A stretch of DNA of 64,000 nucleotides from Dolomedes plantarius (Eukaryota > Arthropoda > Arachnida > Araneae > Dolomedidae): positions 230,933,891 to 230,997,890 of the forward strand of contig OU015490.1 of NCBI GenBank assembly GCA_907164885.2, in the 5' to 3' direction. Each line of letters opens with the position of its first letter. Within the stretch, counting starts at the first letter, position 1. Below are positions 22,611-35,037 of this stretch, piece by piece. The notes beneath the pieces are model-generated. The model ran no database searches and was not told the origin of the DNA. It worked only from the letters and a program-made list of their open reading frames with translations. The position numbers were made by a program, and so were the translations under genes.

Positions 22611-23479
22611 GCCGGAGTGTGATATAAAACATTAATTCTTTATCATTTCAACTAAGCAAAGTAAGAAGTAAATTATTATGTCAATTATTTAAGTACCAAA
22701 CTATTGGATAGATGTATGTGTTAAAAGGGGTAGTAGACCTGTTTTAGATATTAAAGGGGTCCGTTACACATTAATTTTTTTTTCTGTTTTTGAATTAAAA
22801 TTTTAAATTGTTTGTGATGGTTAACCATATAATTTGTAAACAAAATCACATCATAAAACTTCTCAAAAAGTTTTTTAAATATGTTAAGATTTACTTTTTT
22901 TTTTAAAAGGGGGTAATTTAAAATCATTGTAACTTGAAATATTATTTGTCGAATTTCAAAATTCTTTCATTTAATTAAACAAAAATATATAAGTTTTAAT
23001 TTTGATTTAGAATTTGTTATAATATGAAATTTAAAAAAAATTGAAAATAATTACAGTATCTTTTTAAAAAGAAGATTATGTAACATATTTTTAAAAAATA
23101 ATATTTTCAAAAGTAATAATTTTTTCAAATTTGCTGAATCAAAATTAAAGGGAAATAATTAAAAAAATACATGTTCCAGGTCTGAACCATTTATATTTAA
23201 TGGTTCTTGACTTATAACAATTTTAAGACGAGAAATGGTGAAAAAACCCAATCACGCTAAAAAACGCACTTACAGGTTTAAACAACGATTGGCTGCTATT
23301 AGAATGTTACAAAAAATTAAATTAATATCTCCTGTTCTAATTAAGATACAAGCATGATTTAAACGCCATTTTAAGCGGAAAAGAACACAAAAATATTTAC
23401 TGCAATAAAATTATTTTTGAAAATTTGATGAGTTTTGAGTCCTGGATCCCCTGAGGTTACTGTTTTTTAAGGTATAAGA

Positions 23480-23770
23480 ATGATAATCAAGGTATTTTCA
23501 ATTATTAAGTGACTGTTATACATTAACTTGCATTTTATAATAATAAACTTATAAAACGCAAGGATTATAACATTTGTCATTTTCATAGCACCTGTAAAGA
23601 TATTTTCAGTCATCAAGTGGCTGGTACATATTAACTTGCGTTTTATAATAATGAATTTATTAAACGCAAGAAGGATAATAAATCTCCTTTTAATCGCACC
23701 TCTAAAGATATCTTCAAATTTCAAGTGGCAGTTACATATTAACATGCGTTTTACAATAACAAAGTTGTTA
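23480..23770. repeat. Diverged tandem repeat, about 110-bp unit (array 2)
   Basis: Three units, each with 'caagtg' or 'taagtg', 'gtta' and 'attaac' near the start, then 'cgttttataataat' and 'aaacgcaag'. Matches the array at 22336-22610. Between the arrays, 22611-23479 is AT-rich with no gene. Confidence 0.7.
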
Positions 23771-23939
23771 TCTTGCTGCTGGAGTGTGAGATGAAAAATT
23801 AATTCTCAGATATCTCATCTCAACCAAGTAAGAAGTTAATTATTATCTCAATTCTTTAAGTATAAAATTATTGGATAGCTGTATGAGTTAAGGGGGGGGG
23901 GACTTTTTTGGATATTAAATTAATATAGTAATTGAGACT

Positions 23940-24158
23940 ATCAAAGGATGATATTAAACTCCTAAGAAAGTTCCTTTTACTATATGTTTTTTACAATAGA
24001 TTAATCCTTTAAAATCCTTGAAATATTTGATGTAACGCATGTAACTTACCAACCCATATCGTAAGAATTTACTTACTTACATTTTTATTGGACTGTAAAA
24101 TTGCTGGATGCTTGTATATGATAAGAGGAACTGTACGCTTTTTTTTATATTGAATTAC
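23940..24158. repeat. Diverged tandem repeat family, left flank of the Tc1 insertion
   Basis: Contains 'ccttttactatatg', 'attaatcctt', 'gatgtaacgcatgtaactta', 'atcgtaagaa' and 'attgctgga' in the order seen in units at 25.6-26.6 kb. The Tc1 element at 24161 therefore inserted into this array. Confidence 0.6.
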
Positions 24159-24160
24159 TA

Positions 24161-25550
24161 TGCTGCTGGCCATTAAAATTGCAACACAAGGAAGGAAAGG
24201 AAATAACAAAACTTTACTCACTGTATGTATACAACATAGTAGTAAGAAAACATAATTAAATTTGTAGACAATTTGGAAGTATATAGCGTCCGAAATTAGT
24301 ACACACAATTTCTGCTTCTGGCAGCTAAAACGGCTCTAATCTGGTTAGGCATTGAGTCGAACTGTTCTTGGATGACAGATATGGGCAAGTCATTCCATTC
24401 TGCTGGAAGTCTTTGCCCCACTTCATCAATCGTAGTGGTTGGAGATCGTTGGCGGCCCAGTCTCTCAGCAACCCATGACCATGTTTTCAATGGGTGAGAG
24501 ATCTGGAGAACGTGCTGGACAGGGCAACAGTCGAACATCCTCTGTGTCGAGTAAGTCAGGACACAACGGGTAACATGCAGTCTGGCGTTATCTTGTTGAA
24601 AGATGATGTCTGCGAGGCCTCGAAGATATAGCGACGGGCCTTAAGATCTGAGAAATGTAACGCTGACGCTGTTCAGATTACCGACGACGCGAACAAGAGG
24701 TGTTCGTGTCTTGTACCCAATGGCTGCCCATACCATCACACCAGGAGCATGGTGCGTTTCACGATATATGCCACTGGTGCATATATCGTCGTGCTCCACG
24801 TGCATTCCCCACGGTGCCTCCACACACTGATAAGTCCGTCATGATGCTGCATGAAGAAACGGAACTCATCTGAAAAGACGACGTGTTGTCACTCCTGTCC
24901 CCAGTTTTGCCGATTGGCACGCCACTGTCGCCTGTCGACTTTATGCTGCAATGTCAAGGGAAGCCGCAATAATGGCCGCCGTACAGACAGTCCTTGTTGC
25001 TCCAGACGTAGTCGCACTGTTCATGCGGATACTTGTTGTGCTGCAAACAAGCCCATTTTATGACTCAAGGTCCATGATGTGGCTCTACGATCTGCAAGAC
25101 CGACCTGACAACATGTCTGTCCTCTTTGGAGTTAGTGGTGGGAGGCCGTTGATATCCTGCATGACGTTCAGTATGACCCTCCTGAACGCATCGATTCCAT
25201 ATTCGCATGACAGTCATTGGATTCTGACTAATGAGAGTAGTAATATCTTGGAACGATAAAATCACACTCTCGATAGGCCAAGATCTTGCGCTATCGATTT
25301 CCGACTCATTCTGGTAGCCACTTCTACTTTTTATACGAGACATAACACGATCTTCTCACAAACAACCAACATTCAAATGCGATTTCCGAATGTGAAACCC
25401 AGTGAGTAACTTTCGTTTTATGCAGAGTTTGAGATGTCGTTTCTGCCTCCTGCGTCGATCAATTGCCCTTAAATGCGAATCATTTTCATGCGAATTTGAC
25501 ATTTGTATCATCCCTCCTTCATGGTGTTGTAATCTCAGTGACCAACAGTG
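24161..25550 (-). mobile_element. Tc1-like element, CACTGCTGGCCA-type TIR (1390 bp), inactive
   Basis: The left end TGCTGCTGGCCATTAAAATT at 24161 and the right end (reversed CACTGTTGGTCACTGAGATT, ending at 25550) are the diverged TIRs of the family found better preserved at 40201 and 45534. TA flanks both ends (24159-24160, 25551-25552). It is the most decayed of the three members. Confidence 0.8.
24296..25343 (-). pseudogene. Tc1-like transposase, multiply frameshifted
   Basis: Starts MSRIKSRSGYQNESEID at 25343, followed by a helix-turn-helix region (ITTLISQNPMTVMRIWNRCV) and the TNSKEDRHVVR linker. A middle piece shows HHAPGVMVWAAIGYKTRTPL, the conserved GVMVWGxI block. The last piece ends WSWVAERLGR...MPNQIRAVLAARSRNCVY. 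Catalytic DES and QDN blocks are disrupted by frameshifts. The overall span (about 349 codons) matches the family's usual length. Confidence 0.75.
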
Positions 25551-26640
25551 TATATTAAATAAAACTGTCAATGGATTTGTTGAATCTACTAACCATGAAA
25601 CGTCCTTTTTCAATAGTTCATTTACACTACATTTATCCTTTAACCTTATCTTATGAGATATTTCATACAATTATTTGTTATCTTTATTATTGGAGTACCA
25701 AAAATACTAACGTTTAAATGTCCCTTTACAATAGTCCATATACATTATATTAAACCTTTAACCTCATCTCACATGAGATACTTGATGTAAAGCACTTAAC
25801 TAAGAAATGTTTTTTTACAATAGCTCATTTGAAGTTTTTCCTTAAATCTTATCGCACATGAGATGTTTCATATAATGCACGTAACGTATGACCGCATGTC
25901 GTAATAAATTATTTATCATCTTACTATCAGAGCATCAAATTATTGGAGGAGTGTATGTGTTAAAGAAGACTGCAGATTTTTTATATTATTAAATTACTAT
26001 AACAAACGAAACTGCGAAATTAATTATTTAAAAATACCAACTTATAAATGACCTTTTATAATAATTCATTTACATTACATTAATCCTTAAACATTATCTC
26101 ACATGAGACAACTGATATAACGAACGTAACTTACGACGGCATGTCGTAAGAAATTAGTTATTATTATTTTTTTTGATTAACGAATTATTGGATGGGTGTA
26201 TATGTAAAAGTTGAGGGTAGATTTTTTAAAATATTAAATGAAACTATTAACTAAGAAATGACCTTTTATGATAACTTATTTACATTACATTAATCCTTCA
26301 ACTCCATTTCACACGAGACATTTTATTTAATGTATATAATTTACCACCGCATGTGGTAAGAAATAACATAATATCTTTCATATTGGTGTACGAAATTATT
26401 AGACAGGTGTATGCGGGACGGTAGACCTTTTTAAACATTAAATTACCATATTAAATGAAAGTATCAATGAATTTCTTGAAATTGCTAACTAAAAAATGCC
26501 CATTTACGATAATTAATTTACATTACATTTATGATTCAACTCCATTTCACACGAAATATTTGTACATTTGTTACCATTGTAATGCATGCAACTTACGCTT
26601 GCATGTTAGTTAATAGAAAGTACATGTTCCTGATGTTAGA
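25551..26640. repeat. Diverged tandem repeat family, right of the Tc1 insertion
   Basis: Variants of 'aaatgaccttttataataattcatttacattacattaatcctt' followed by 'ctcacatgagac' begin near 25600, 25705, 25804, 26040, 26257 and 26490. Longer units add 'gcatgtcgtaagaaat' and 'attattggat.ggtgtatat'. Unit length varies from about 100 to 235 bases. No coding potential. 26641-27400 holds nothing recognisable. Confidence 0.65.
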
Positions 26641-27407
26641 GCGTAAATTATGAAACTGATTATTATAGACATTTCACCTCCACAGAAAATGAAATTGTTT
26701 ACTTAAGGATGAATAAGGGTATTAGCGGTTGTTTTTCTTACGGTCGTGCATGTGCAAAGTGAGAATTCACAGGTATATTAAATTAAAATATACCAAATAT
26801 GATCTAAACACACTGACTTGCTCGAACTAAAAGGGAATATGTGTTTTGTCTCAGGATGAGTGGGAGTTAACTAACTGATTTTATATGTCGTTTCAACTCC
26901 GTATAAAATGAAATAATCCAATTAAAAAGTATGAAAAGATAAGTAGATTTTGATTTTTCTGCGGGGAACGTGGGAAGAGAAACTGACTGAGTATTTCAAA
27001 TATTAAATTTAATTTTAAATTTAAATCATTTACAATAATTAACATGACGTTGATTTTTAATGTAACAGTATATCTGCATTATTCATTCTCTTGTACCTTT
27101 GGTATTAATGTTAAAATCTGTCAGGTTATACTATTAATTATTTTCATATTAATTGTTTTTTAAACTTATTTTACTATGCTCTATGTTAAAACATTGATTT
27201 ATTTTTGGGGGATTATGTTTCATGTTACATTAACAAGGAGATAATCGCTGCCTTTAAGACCATTCCAATTCGCACTACGGAAATAGGTGTCCTTTCAACG
27301 TTGTGCCAAATTTTGGCTCTGCTTTAATTCTTTCAGGAGTATCCAATAATTAGTTGTGTTTGGCTTAAAGATCACACCTATCAGGATTTCTCCACCGTTA
27401 AATGATA

Positions 27408-27548
<141 letters not shown>

Positions 27549-28130
27549 ATGTATGGTGCGAGGAGAAAGAAAGAGAGGCGAAACTGAACTACTTACTCAC
27601 AAAACTTAACTGTAGCACATACCACAGAACATTTAGATATTTAAGTGACAAGACATTTCCTTAACTTCTTTATAGCTAGCATGTACTATAATAGTAAACC
27701 TTTTTTAACGCAAATGTAGACAAATTTTAAAAACACATATTCTCTAACATTAAATACCGTTTTTGAAGAAAATCGCAACAGTCTAATAATGGTTGCTTTA
27801 AAATTATATTTAATATCAACGATAGAAACTTTAAATATTTTATTCTTTTCTAAAGCCATAAATATCGCTTTCTTAAACCATTAATGCCCTCCAAACATTA
27901 ATAAACCAATCCATCCTGCATTGAAAAAGCCAGGTCACGCTGCAAATATTTAAAATTGATGAGATTTATGTTCGTTTCAGTACACTAAGTTATTACGTAA
28001 ATGGCAGATATCCATCATTCAACCTCTACTGTCTAGTGTCATGTATCGATTATGCAATCTTATGAAATATTAGTTCTGTGTTATTTGGCGGGGAGAAGCA
28101 TGAGAACATCTGCAGGCAGTGTCTTTAAAA

Positions 28131-28155
28131 CTGTTGCTTTTCTAGGTAAGTTTTT
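28131..28155 (+). promoter_or_regulatory. Candidate recursive splice site (zero-length exon)
   Basis: TTGCTTTTCTAG directly abuts GTAAGTTTTT, the junction falling at 28145/28146. A 3' splice site fused to a consensus 5' splice site is the signature of ratchet-point splicing in very long arthropod introns. The pyrimidine tract is only moderate, so chance is quite possible. Confidence 0.25.
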
Positions 28156-28830
28156 TTTCCCCACAATCTTCCTTGCATCTAAAGATGTTAAATTTATGTT
28201 TCACATATTGTAACATTTACATGTAATTCTCATGCGAATGTGCATCCTATCAAATACGTATACTTCTCAATATACTGTGTTATATACATAAAAAAATTAC
28301 TTACATACATACACAAGCATATTTTTGTTTGTGTGTTAGTGTGTTTGTTTGTATACGTTAACTGCATATGGTTTTACGTTCGACGTCAGTTCTACAGCTC
28401 GTTATATATTTTAATTTTTAATGAATACTCGGTAAAATCTATAATGATTCTACCACGCTGCTGACACTTATTGTGGCATATGAATATCTCCAAGTAAATA
28501 TTTATCAGTCTGTCCATAATTTTAATTTTTATTTTAACTGTAGTTAACTGATATTGAAAACAATAATACATAATAAATTTACATTGTGTTAAGGTGGAGA
28601 TAGAGATTCATTCGTAAAATGACGTACATTTTTAAATTATGCGAGTTTCGTAAGGAAAACCGGTATCGATTCTTAGGAAATGACTTTGTTCATTTTTTCG
28701 AATCCTTATTAGAAGATTTACTGAAACCGGGAGTCACGTGTGAAATGTAGAAGAGATTTTAGATGCATAATCTCATTATCATCATGATACATAGTTTTAT
28801 AATTGTACAACAACAGGGATGTTTTATTGT

Positions 28831-28941
<111 letters not shown>

Positions 28942-29399
28942 CGTTGCGTTAGAACACTGTAAGTTGATATTTCCCATTAAGATTATTCTAAAAAAATTTA
29001 AAACATTCCCTGCAGATTAAAGTCGCCATAGACAGGATGGCATTATTTCAAGAAATAATACATTTTAGCACAAAAAGTATATTTATTAGACTTTTCTTCC
29101 CTCGACATTTTCATGTCATACAAGCCACAACACAGAGGTCTTGTCTGCACCAAGCGCGCTAGTATCTGTTGAAGAAACTACATGTACTAAGAAATTCATC
29201 TATCACGTTTCACCATAATATTTCAAATGTAACAGAATGGATCCTTCCTACTGTAGGAATTGTCATTAGTCACTAAGCATTTCAGTTTATGTCCCTCACA
29301 TTCCTATATCGTAACCGCCCTAATACAGGAAATGTCACCCTCGAATATATTACTGACCACTTCTGCTTCACGAAGAAAGTTGTTGTTTCATGTTCTTGC

Positions 29400-29760
29400 T
29401 TAAATATGTCCTCTGGCAGAAAATAGTTGAGACCAGGACTATATAGGTTTGTAGAGGGGGGGACATTGCGTCTGCGGTTTATGATGGCTTCACAACAGTC
29501 GGAGTGTGACTAACCAGTTGCCATTTCAATTTTGGTCAAACGCCCCCAGAGGTGGCACCTGGGGAATCATACATTCCCCCACCGTCTCTGATTTCATAGA
29601 AGGACCTTCCGGTCTACGGATTTAACGTAGCCCCAGAAAACCCCAGAGAGCGAAAGGACCGTGTCAAGACCCGCATTAATTGCAATCAATTCCCTGCGAA
29701 AGACGGAACAGCCGTGAGGATTTCTACTTAAAATTTGATTGGATCCGTTTTGAGACTTAA
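29400..29760 (-). repeat. SINE-like family B, copy 2 (reverse orientation)
   Basis: Read on the minus strand it shows 'ctatgaaatcagagacggtg', 'ccacctctgggggcg', 'ccaaaattgaaatgg', 'gccatcataaaccgcagacgc' and a tail with 'gaaacaacaac' near 29385, the same order as copies at 1443 and 38840. Its 5' part extends to about 29.75 kb. Confidence 0.6.
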
Positions 29761-29971
29761 TAAAGACTTAATATACCTGAACAAGTCCTGCCATTCCTGC
29801 TACCATCCGTATAAATAGTACATCATCATCTGGGTTATTATTGATCAATTCAAGGGCAAGTTTTTTTAGGTACACAGAAAGATCTGAAGACTTGTTAACC
29901 TGGACATGAAGATCTGGATGAAAATATACCCCAGTAAGACCCTCAGATGGGTCAATTCATGGATTCAATAA

Positions 29972-30157
29972 ATGTGGCTTAACAATATTGGAGATAAATT
30001 TGTCACTGACTATCTGAATAAAAGGACTGTTTTTCGTGAGCCTCTGATTATTACTCCAGCCCCTGATAAAGGCAGAAGTTCAATTTTGAGAGCCATAACT
30101 AATGAAGAAATTTCAAACTATATATTACAGTATTTCTGTTCTGCCGATTTACAGTGA
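29972..30157 (+). CDS. Unrecognised 61-codon ORF
   Basis: The peptide begins MWLNNIGDKFVTDYL and includes PAPDKGRSSILRA. I do not recognise it. The codon pattern is plausible and the frame upstream also looks partly coding, so it could be a fragment of a degraded TE ORF. No neighbour supports a function. 30158-30910 has no further recognisable feature. Confidence 0.15.
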   Translation: MWLNNIGDKFVTDYLNKRTVFREPLIITPAPDKGRSSILRAITNEEISNYILQYFCSADLQ

Positions 30158-30914
30158 ATAAAGAATGAGCAGTATAATTAATATCGCTTTATATGATGCT
30201 GAACAAACTACTGTGAGAGAATTGTTCAGTAAAATAATAAAGTTGGTTATGTGCTATCGATTACAAATAACGGCCCTAGACATAAGTTCTCTACACACTA
30301 AAATCTTGAAACGAGCCCTACAACAAAGGTCTCCAGTGTTAGGAACTTTATTCATCCTGTGATAGTAAAGGTAGAAATCAATACTAATATGAACAATGAT
30401 AAATACGACGGCAAATGTATTGAATTGAATTTCAATAAATCCATAATGTAAAGAGTAAAGACCAAAGTATATAGAATTTGAGAAACAAAATTATGGTAAA
30501 GAGAAACAAAACAGAAAGCATGGGAACACGAACCAGCTTGGAAATCAATAAACTGATGAACGATGAGAGAGAACATGGGCGTGACTGAGAAAATTAATCA
30601 TTCTCACCGGGGAGACAAGAAAAAGTAGGGAAAAAATTATGTATAATTACTAATAATGCAATTTGGCGACAAAAAAAGGCCAGCAACAGTCAAATAAATG
30701 AATGATTTTTTTTCACAATTTTTTTTAAAAAATTTAATTTTTTTATTCTAAGATAATACATTAAAAAACATTTATTAATTACAAATATTGCCAAATAGTG
30801 TAAAATATTTTCAAATTAAAGAGAATGCCTAAGGTTAATTCTTCATACGTGGGAAAATGCACTAGTTTAAAAAAAATTATCGTTTATATATGTTATTATT
30901 ATATTATATTATAT

Positions 30915-30917
<3 letters not shown>

Positions 30918-30986
<69 letters not shown>
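30918..30986. repeat. (TA)n array
   Basis: About 68 bases of TA inside AT-rich sequence. 30987-31770 holds nothing recognisable. Confidence 0.95.
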
Positions 30987-30989
<3 letters not shown>

Positions 30990-31795
30990 ACAATAGACAG
31001 ATTACACAAATAATATCTCTAAATGTTTCTTTATAAAGTAATTTCTAATATTCTCTCGTATATGAATTTCAGAAAGAAAAAGAATATTTATTATGATTTT
31101 TTTCTGAACACTTAGGCTTTACGATTTGAAAGAAAATGTTATTTTCAAACATCACAGTCTCTTAAATTTGGTATAGAAGTTATTAATATAAATTGAATAT
31201 TTTATATAAAGATGTACTAATTTAATTCTGTTAATGTCGTCTACCTTTCATTGCATGGTTAAAAATACATAAAATTAGTAATAAGATCGCTTTAAATTCC
31301 GTACAATAAAAAGCATAACTTCACTTACAAATACTACCATAATATTGAGGAAAAACACAAAATTTGGAAAAACTGTTAGCATTGCATAAACCAGGCACAT
31401 CGCATCCTACTGGGAAATAACTCTTTTCAATCTCTACAAACACTAGAAAAATCTCTGCAGAACAAAACAGCCTTTTATCAACAAATACCGTCATTTTAGG
31501 CTTCGCATGCAAAAAGGAATTATATCATGCATCTATTCTTGTGTCATTCATTCCATGCCCTTTACGATAGCTTTAGATAATCTACCATAATAAGATAATT
31601 TACGATAGCTTTAGAAATACACAAGCAGCTCTGTGATATTCCACAGGTACTTTATACCACAAAGAAAAGAGGTAGCTACGTAAAAATCTGCGGAAGAGTA
31701 TTGTCGAAAAAAAAATTTAAAAACCCATGAAATAAATACCTATCTACAAGTGTTCTTGCTGTTTATATATATGTTACCGGCAATGTATGAAATCC

Positions 31796-31926
31796 GGCAT
31801 TCTATAGAATGCCTAGGCATTGTAATAATGTCTAAAACTAATCAGCAATGTATGAAACGCTTCATATTTGACACATTTCCTAGGCATTCTATAGAATGCC
31901 AAATGAGTAACCGGCAAAGCATGAAA
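31796..31926. repeat. Left-end subterminal palindromes and end-motif repeats
   Basis: The perfect palindrome GGCATTCTATAGAATGCC occurs at 31796-31813 and 31883-31900, each next to CCTAGG. The terminal motif (R)GCAAWGYATGAAA occurs three times, at 31779, about 31844 and 31913. Such iterons are typical transposase-binding sites. Confidence 0.8.
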
Positions 31927-31954
31927 TACATCTCCGATTTGTTTCTAATATCAC

Positions 31955-33155
31955 GTGGCAAGGCACTCGACTTTTAACGCGAGCCTCAGGCTCAGAATTT
32001 GTCTGTTGCACTTTGCGATTTGTTCGGGAATGTCAAAATACTCAGTTTTACTTAAATTTGTTCAGAAAAATATTAGTTTTTTACTGTGCTGCATGAAAAT
32101 GGAGGAGCAAGCTGTAGTGTTGCAGAAGAAGTCATGGTCTATCGACACGAAACAACGATTCGACGATGAACTGTCCAAAATACGAGTTAATGCTGCAAAA
32201 AACAGTTCTTTCTTAACCAAAACTACTTACCAGAAGTTAATAAATGATGTACAAAAATCCAAAATGACTACTAAGAAGGAATCCAGGGACTATTGGTTGC
32301 TGAATCGCTATGATGTGATGATTGTGGAAAACAAAAGTAAACTCATTTATCCTGTTAAAGAAGGTGTTAGTACTATACAGTATTACTTCACGGACTCTGA
32401 GTTATTTCTCATACTTCATGAAGTTCATTTGGCTATTGAACACGGAGGACGTGATAGAATGTTGAAAGAACTTTCAACCAAATACAAAAAAGTTACACGT
32501 CATGATATTAAACTGTACATCCATCTTTGTGAACCTTGCCAGAAAAAAACAGAAAGGTATTAAAAAGGGCATTGTTGTGAAACCTATGATTTTTTTCCGA
32601 ATTTAATTCCCGTTATCATGTAGATCTTATTGACTTTCAGTCTCAGCCAGATAGAGAATACGAATTTAAAATGGTGTAACAAGATCATCTCACAAAATTT
32701 GTGATTCTCAAGTCTCTAACGTCAAAGAGAGCTGAAGAATGAGCCTACAACCTAGTGGACATATTCTCATTGCTTGGAACGCCATCTATATTACAGTCTA
32801 ACAATGGTAGGTAATTTGCCAATAATGTGGTGACCGGCTTGAAGGAACTTTTGCTTGCACTGAAGATCGCCCATGGGATGCATCGCCACAAAGCCAGGGT
32901 AGTGTCGAAAGAGCTAATCAAGAGATCGAAAATATGCTCTGTACTTGGATGCAGGACAACAAATCTGACCGCTGGAGTGAAGGACTGCGTTTCGTTCAAT
33001 TTATGGGATCAAAAGAACACATGCGAAGCTCCCTTTGGCTGCAAACCTAAAGTAGGGCTTACAACGTCTTTTCTACCCGAAGATGTTTTCAAAGACAAAT
33101 ACAGAGGAGCAGCTAGAAAAATTAATAGAAATCGTCCAAAAGATGGAAAAAAGTG
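31955..33155 (+). pseudogene. Integrase (KRBA2/SCAND3-like, Ginger-type) pseudogene
   Basis: The best piece is an uninterrupted frame to a TAA at 32561-32563. It ends in an integrase-type HHCC zinc-binding module: HLAIEHGG with two His, then CEPCQKK with two Cys. Downstream frames show HVDLIDFQ (first catalytic Asp), DHLTKFVILKSL, then QSNNGR where the second catalytic Asp is replaced by Asn, then VERA in a shifted frame (the Glu), and GCKPKVGLTTSFLPEDV. At least two in-frame stops and two frameshifts interrupt it. The intact protein would cut and join transposon ends. Family naming rests on remembered similarity to 'KRAB-A domain-containing protein 2'-like proteins. Confidence 0.7.
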
Positions 33156-33198
33156 AAACTAATCAGTTATGCAAGAAAAAGATCCTGTTTAAAAAAAC

Positions 33199-33862
33199 AT
33201 GGATGAGATTATAGCCGATAGTGGATTAAACGAACATGATGAAGATATGCTTACCGAAGAGATTTCCGTTTCTGATACCTGTTGTGTGTGTTTAAAAGAA
33301 ACGAGTGATGCACTTGCATGCAAAAAGTTTTGTCAAACATTTCACACCTTCTGTGGCCATGCTAGTAAAGATGATGAAATGGATATTTTGTGCACCCTTT
33401 GTTTCAAAGCTGAAAATGCTATTGAAGATAAAATATATTCTAAAATCAATCTGGAAATACAAGCCAAAAAATGAAACTGAATTTGGAAAAAAAATTTTTT
33501 CCCAATGCTTCTTTGGGAACTACTGTGCGAGTTCCTATTCCTGGCGTCGACAAGGAGCGAGGTGATTGGCAGTTGTAATGAGTGTGACAGAGGATGGTTT
33601 CTACCTACTTGGACCTTCTGAGGGAATTTTAAAACAACTATATGCGAGATCACAATTGACTTTACGCCCTAAGAACTTGCTTAGAATTGAAGATATTCCT
33701 GACCACGAAATTCCTCTCCGGTCAGTTGCAATTGCTCAGTCTAGTGGAAGCGGCCAAGGATTCATCAAATGTATGTGTAAAACAAAGTGCCAAAATATGA
33801 AAGGTCTTTGCGTGAAAAATGTGATGAAATGTAATTCAAAATGTGATTCAAGTCTACCATGA
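33199..33862 (+). pseudogene. C-terminal zinc-finger/CXC-like part of the KRBA2-type transposon protein
   Basis: The first piece (33199-33474) contains a Cys/His cluster: CCVCLKE, ACKKFC, HTFCG and CTLCFK, resembling a PHD/RING-like finger. A stop follows, then frameshifted remnants of the RxPVPxVDRGRGD linker (seen as PIPGVDKERGD near 33535). The last piece (33566-33862) has GPSEGILKQLYAR, RIEDIPDHEIPLRSVA, SGQGFIKCMCKTKCQ and NSKCDSSLP, the Cys-rich end typical of these proteins. It would normally be continuous with the upstream integrase. Broken by stops and frameshifts. Confidence 0.65.
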
Positions 33863-34097
33863 TCCAGCAAATAGGTTAATTTTAATTTCTTATTTTTTAT
33901 GTGAAAATTTTGTTTAATAAGAATGACATAAATTTTGTTTTGTACAACATTCATTTTTCTTTACGTAATTTGAATAATTATTTTTTTTGAATGGCACTCT
34001 CATTTTTCAGAATAACACTTGTATTTTTGAGGAATGCACGTCATTTATATAATAGCCATATCAGAACATTTTTTCATACTTTTCCTAAATAGCATTT

Positions 34098-34155
34098 GTC
34101 ATTCTATAGAATGCCTAGGTATTATATAAAATGCCTAGGTATTCGATACAATGCC
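34098..34155. repeat. Right-end 20-bp palindromic iterons (three units)
   Basis: Three 18-base near-palindromes of the form GGYATTNNATNNAATGCC at 34098, 34118 and 34138 are separated by TA, giving an exact 20-base period. They mirror the left-end palindromes and lie just inside the right TIR end. Confidence 0.85.
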
Positions 34156-34184
34156 GGCTTTTCATACTTTGCCAGTAACTAACT

Positions 34185-34185
34185 A

Positions 34186-34277
<92 letters not shown>
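34185..34277. repeat. (CA)n(TA)n microsatellite
   Basis: About 22 bases of CA then about 69 of TA, starting immediately after the right end of the integrase transposon. 34278-35020 holds nothing recognisable. Confidence 0.95.
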
Positions 34278-34282
<5 letters not shown>

Positions 34283-35037
34283 CTTTTGAAAAAATTAGAC
34301 AATTATTTGAAATATTCGAATTAAACTCTTTTGTAATTACCTGAAAAGTAAATAATTTCTTTCGATCTACTTTAAGACCATCTAGTCCATTTATTTCCAT
34401 TGTAAGCTCCTATTTATTTTTCTTTTCATGCTATATAAATACATTTTAATTTAAAGAATCGATCAAATTGTCATTAACATTTCACTACCCCTCCATGTAA
34501 TTTAATCTTCATTATTATGAACTTCAGAACTTTCAATTAAATTTCTATTATTGTAGTCTACGGAAACATTCGAGATTGTTTTAGGGATAAATAAAAAGAA
34601 GGGTAAGCAAGAATAGGTTTTTCAATTGCAGTTTCACAGGGAAAACCCATTAAGACTGAGTTAATTAAAATATTTAAATACTTAAAGTATAATTCAAAGC
34701 TCCTTTGATGCACTTGGAAAGTAATGAACGTAATAAAATCCCTGTTATTTTGGTGTCATTGTTTCAAACAGTACGCAAGGATTAGACGTTTAAAGTACGT
34801 TCTTAGGATGCATAAGTCGTATGAGTAACGAGTTTTCGTGCTCAGGTGTTTCGGAAAGAAGAGATGAATGATTAATGCTCTAATGCTTTGTGACTCTGGA
34901 TACAATTTTTCTTTGTGAAAGAAAACATTTTTGGAAATTATTCCACTCATTTTTTTTTTCTTTCCTGAATCACGATTTGCTCCCGATTTTATATTTAAAT
35001 TTCATTGTTACCATTTAATGTTCCTCGTTTTCTTTCA

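Larger units (their letters stand above)
31773..34179 (+). mobile_element. KRBA2/Ginger-type integrase DNA transposon with TIRs (2.4 kb), inactive
   Basis: The left end GTTACCGGCAATGTATGAAA at 31773 and the right end (reversed GTTACTGGCAAAGTATGAAA, ending at 34179) form TIRs that stay alignable for about 49 bases with a few mismatches. The interior codes, in order, for a broken retroviral-type integrase and a Cys-rich zinc-finger protein segment, the layout of KRBA2-like proteins common in arthropod genomes. Both ends carry palindromic GGCATT/AATGCC iterons. No convincing target-site duplication was found. The right end abuts a (CA)n(TA)n tract. Confidence 0.75.
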
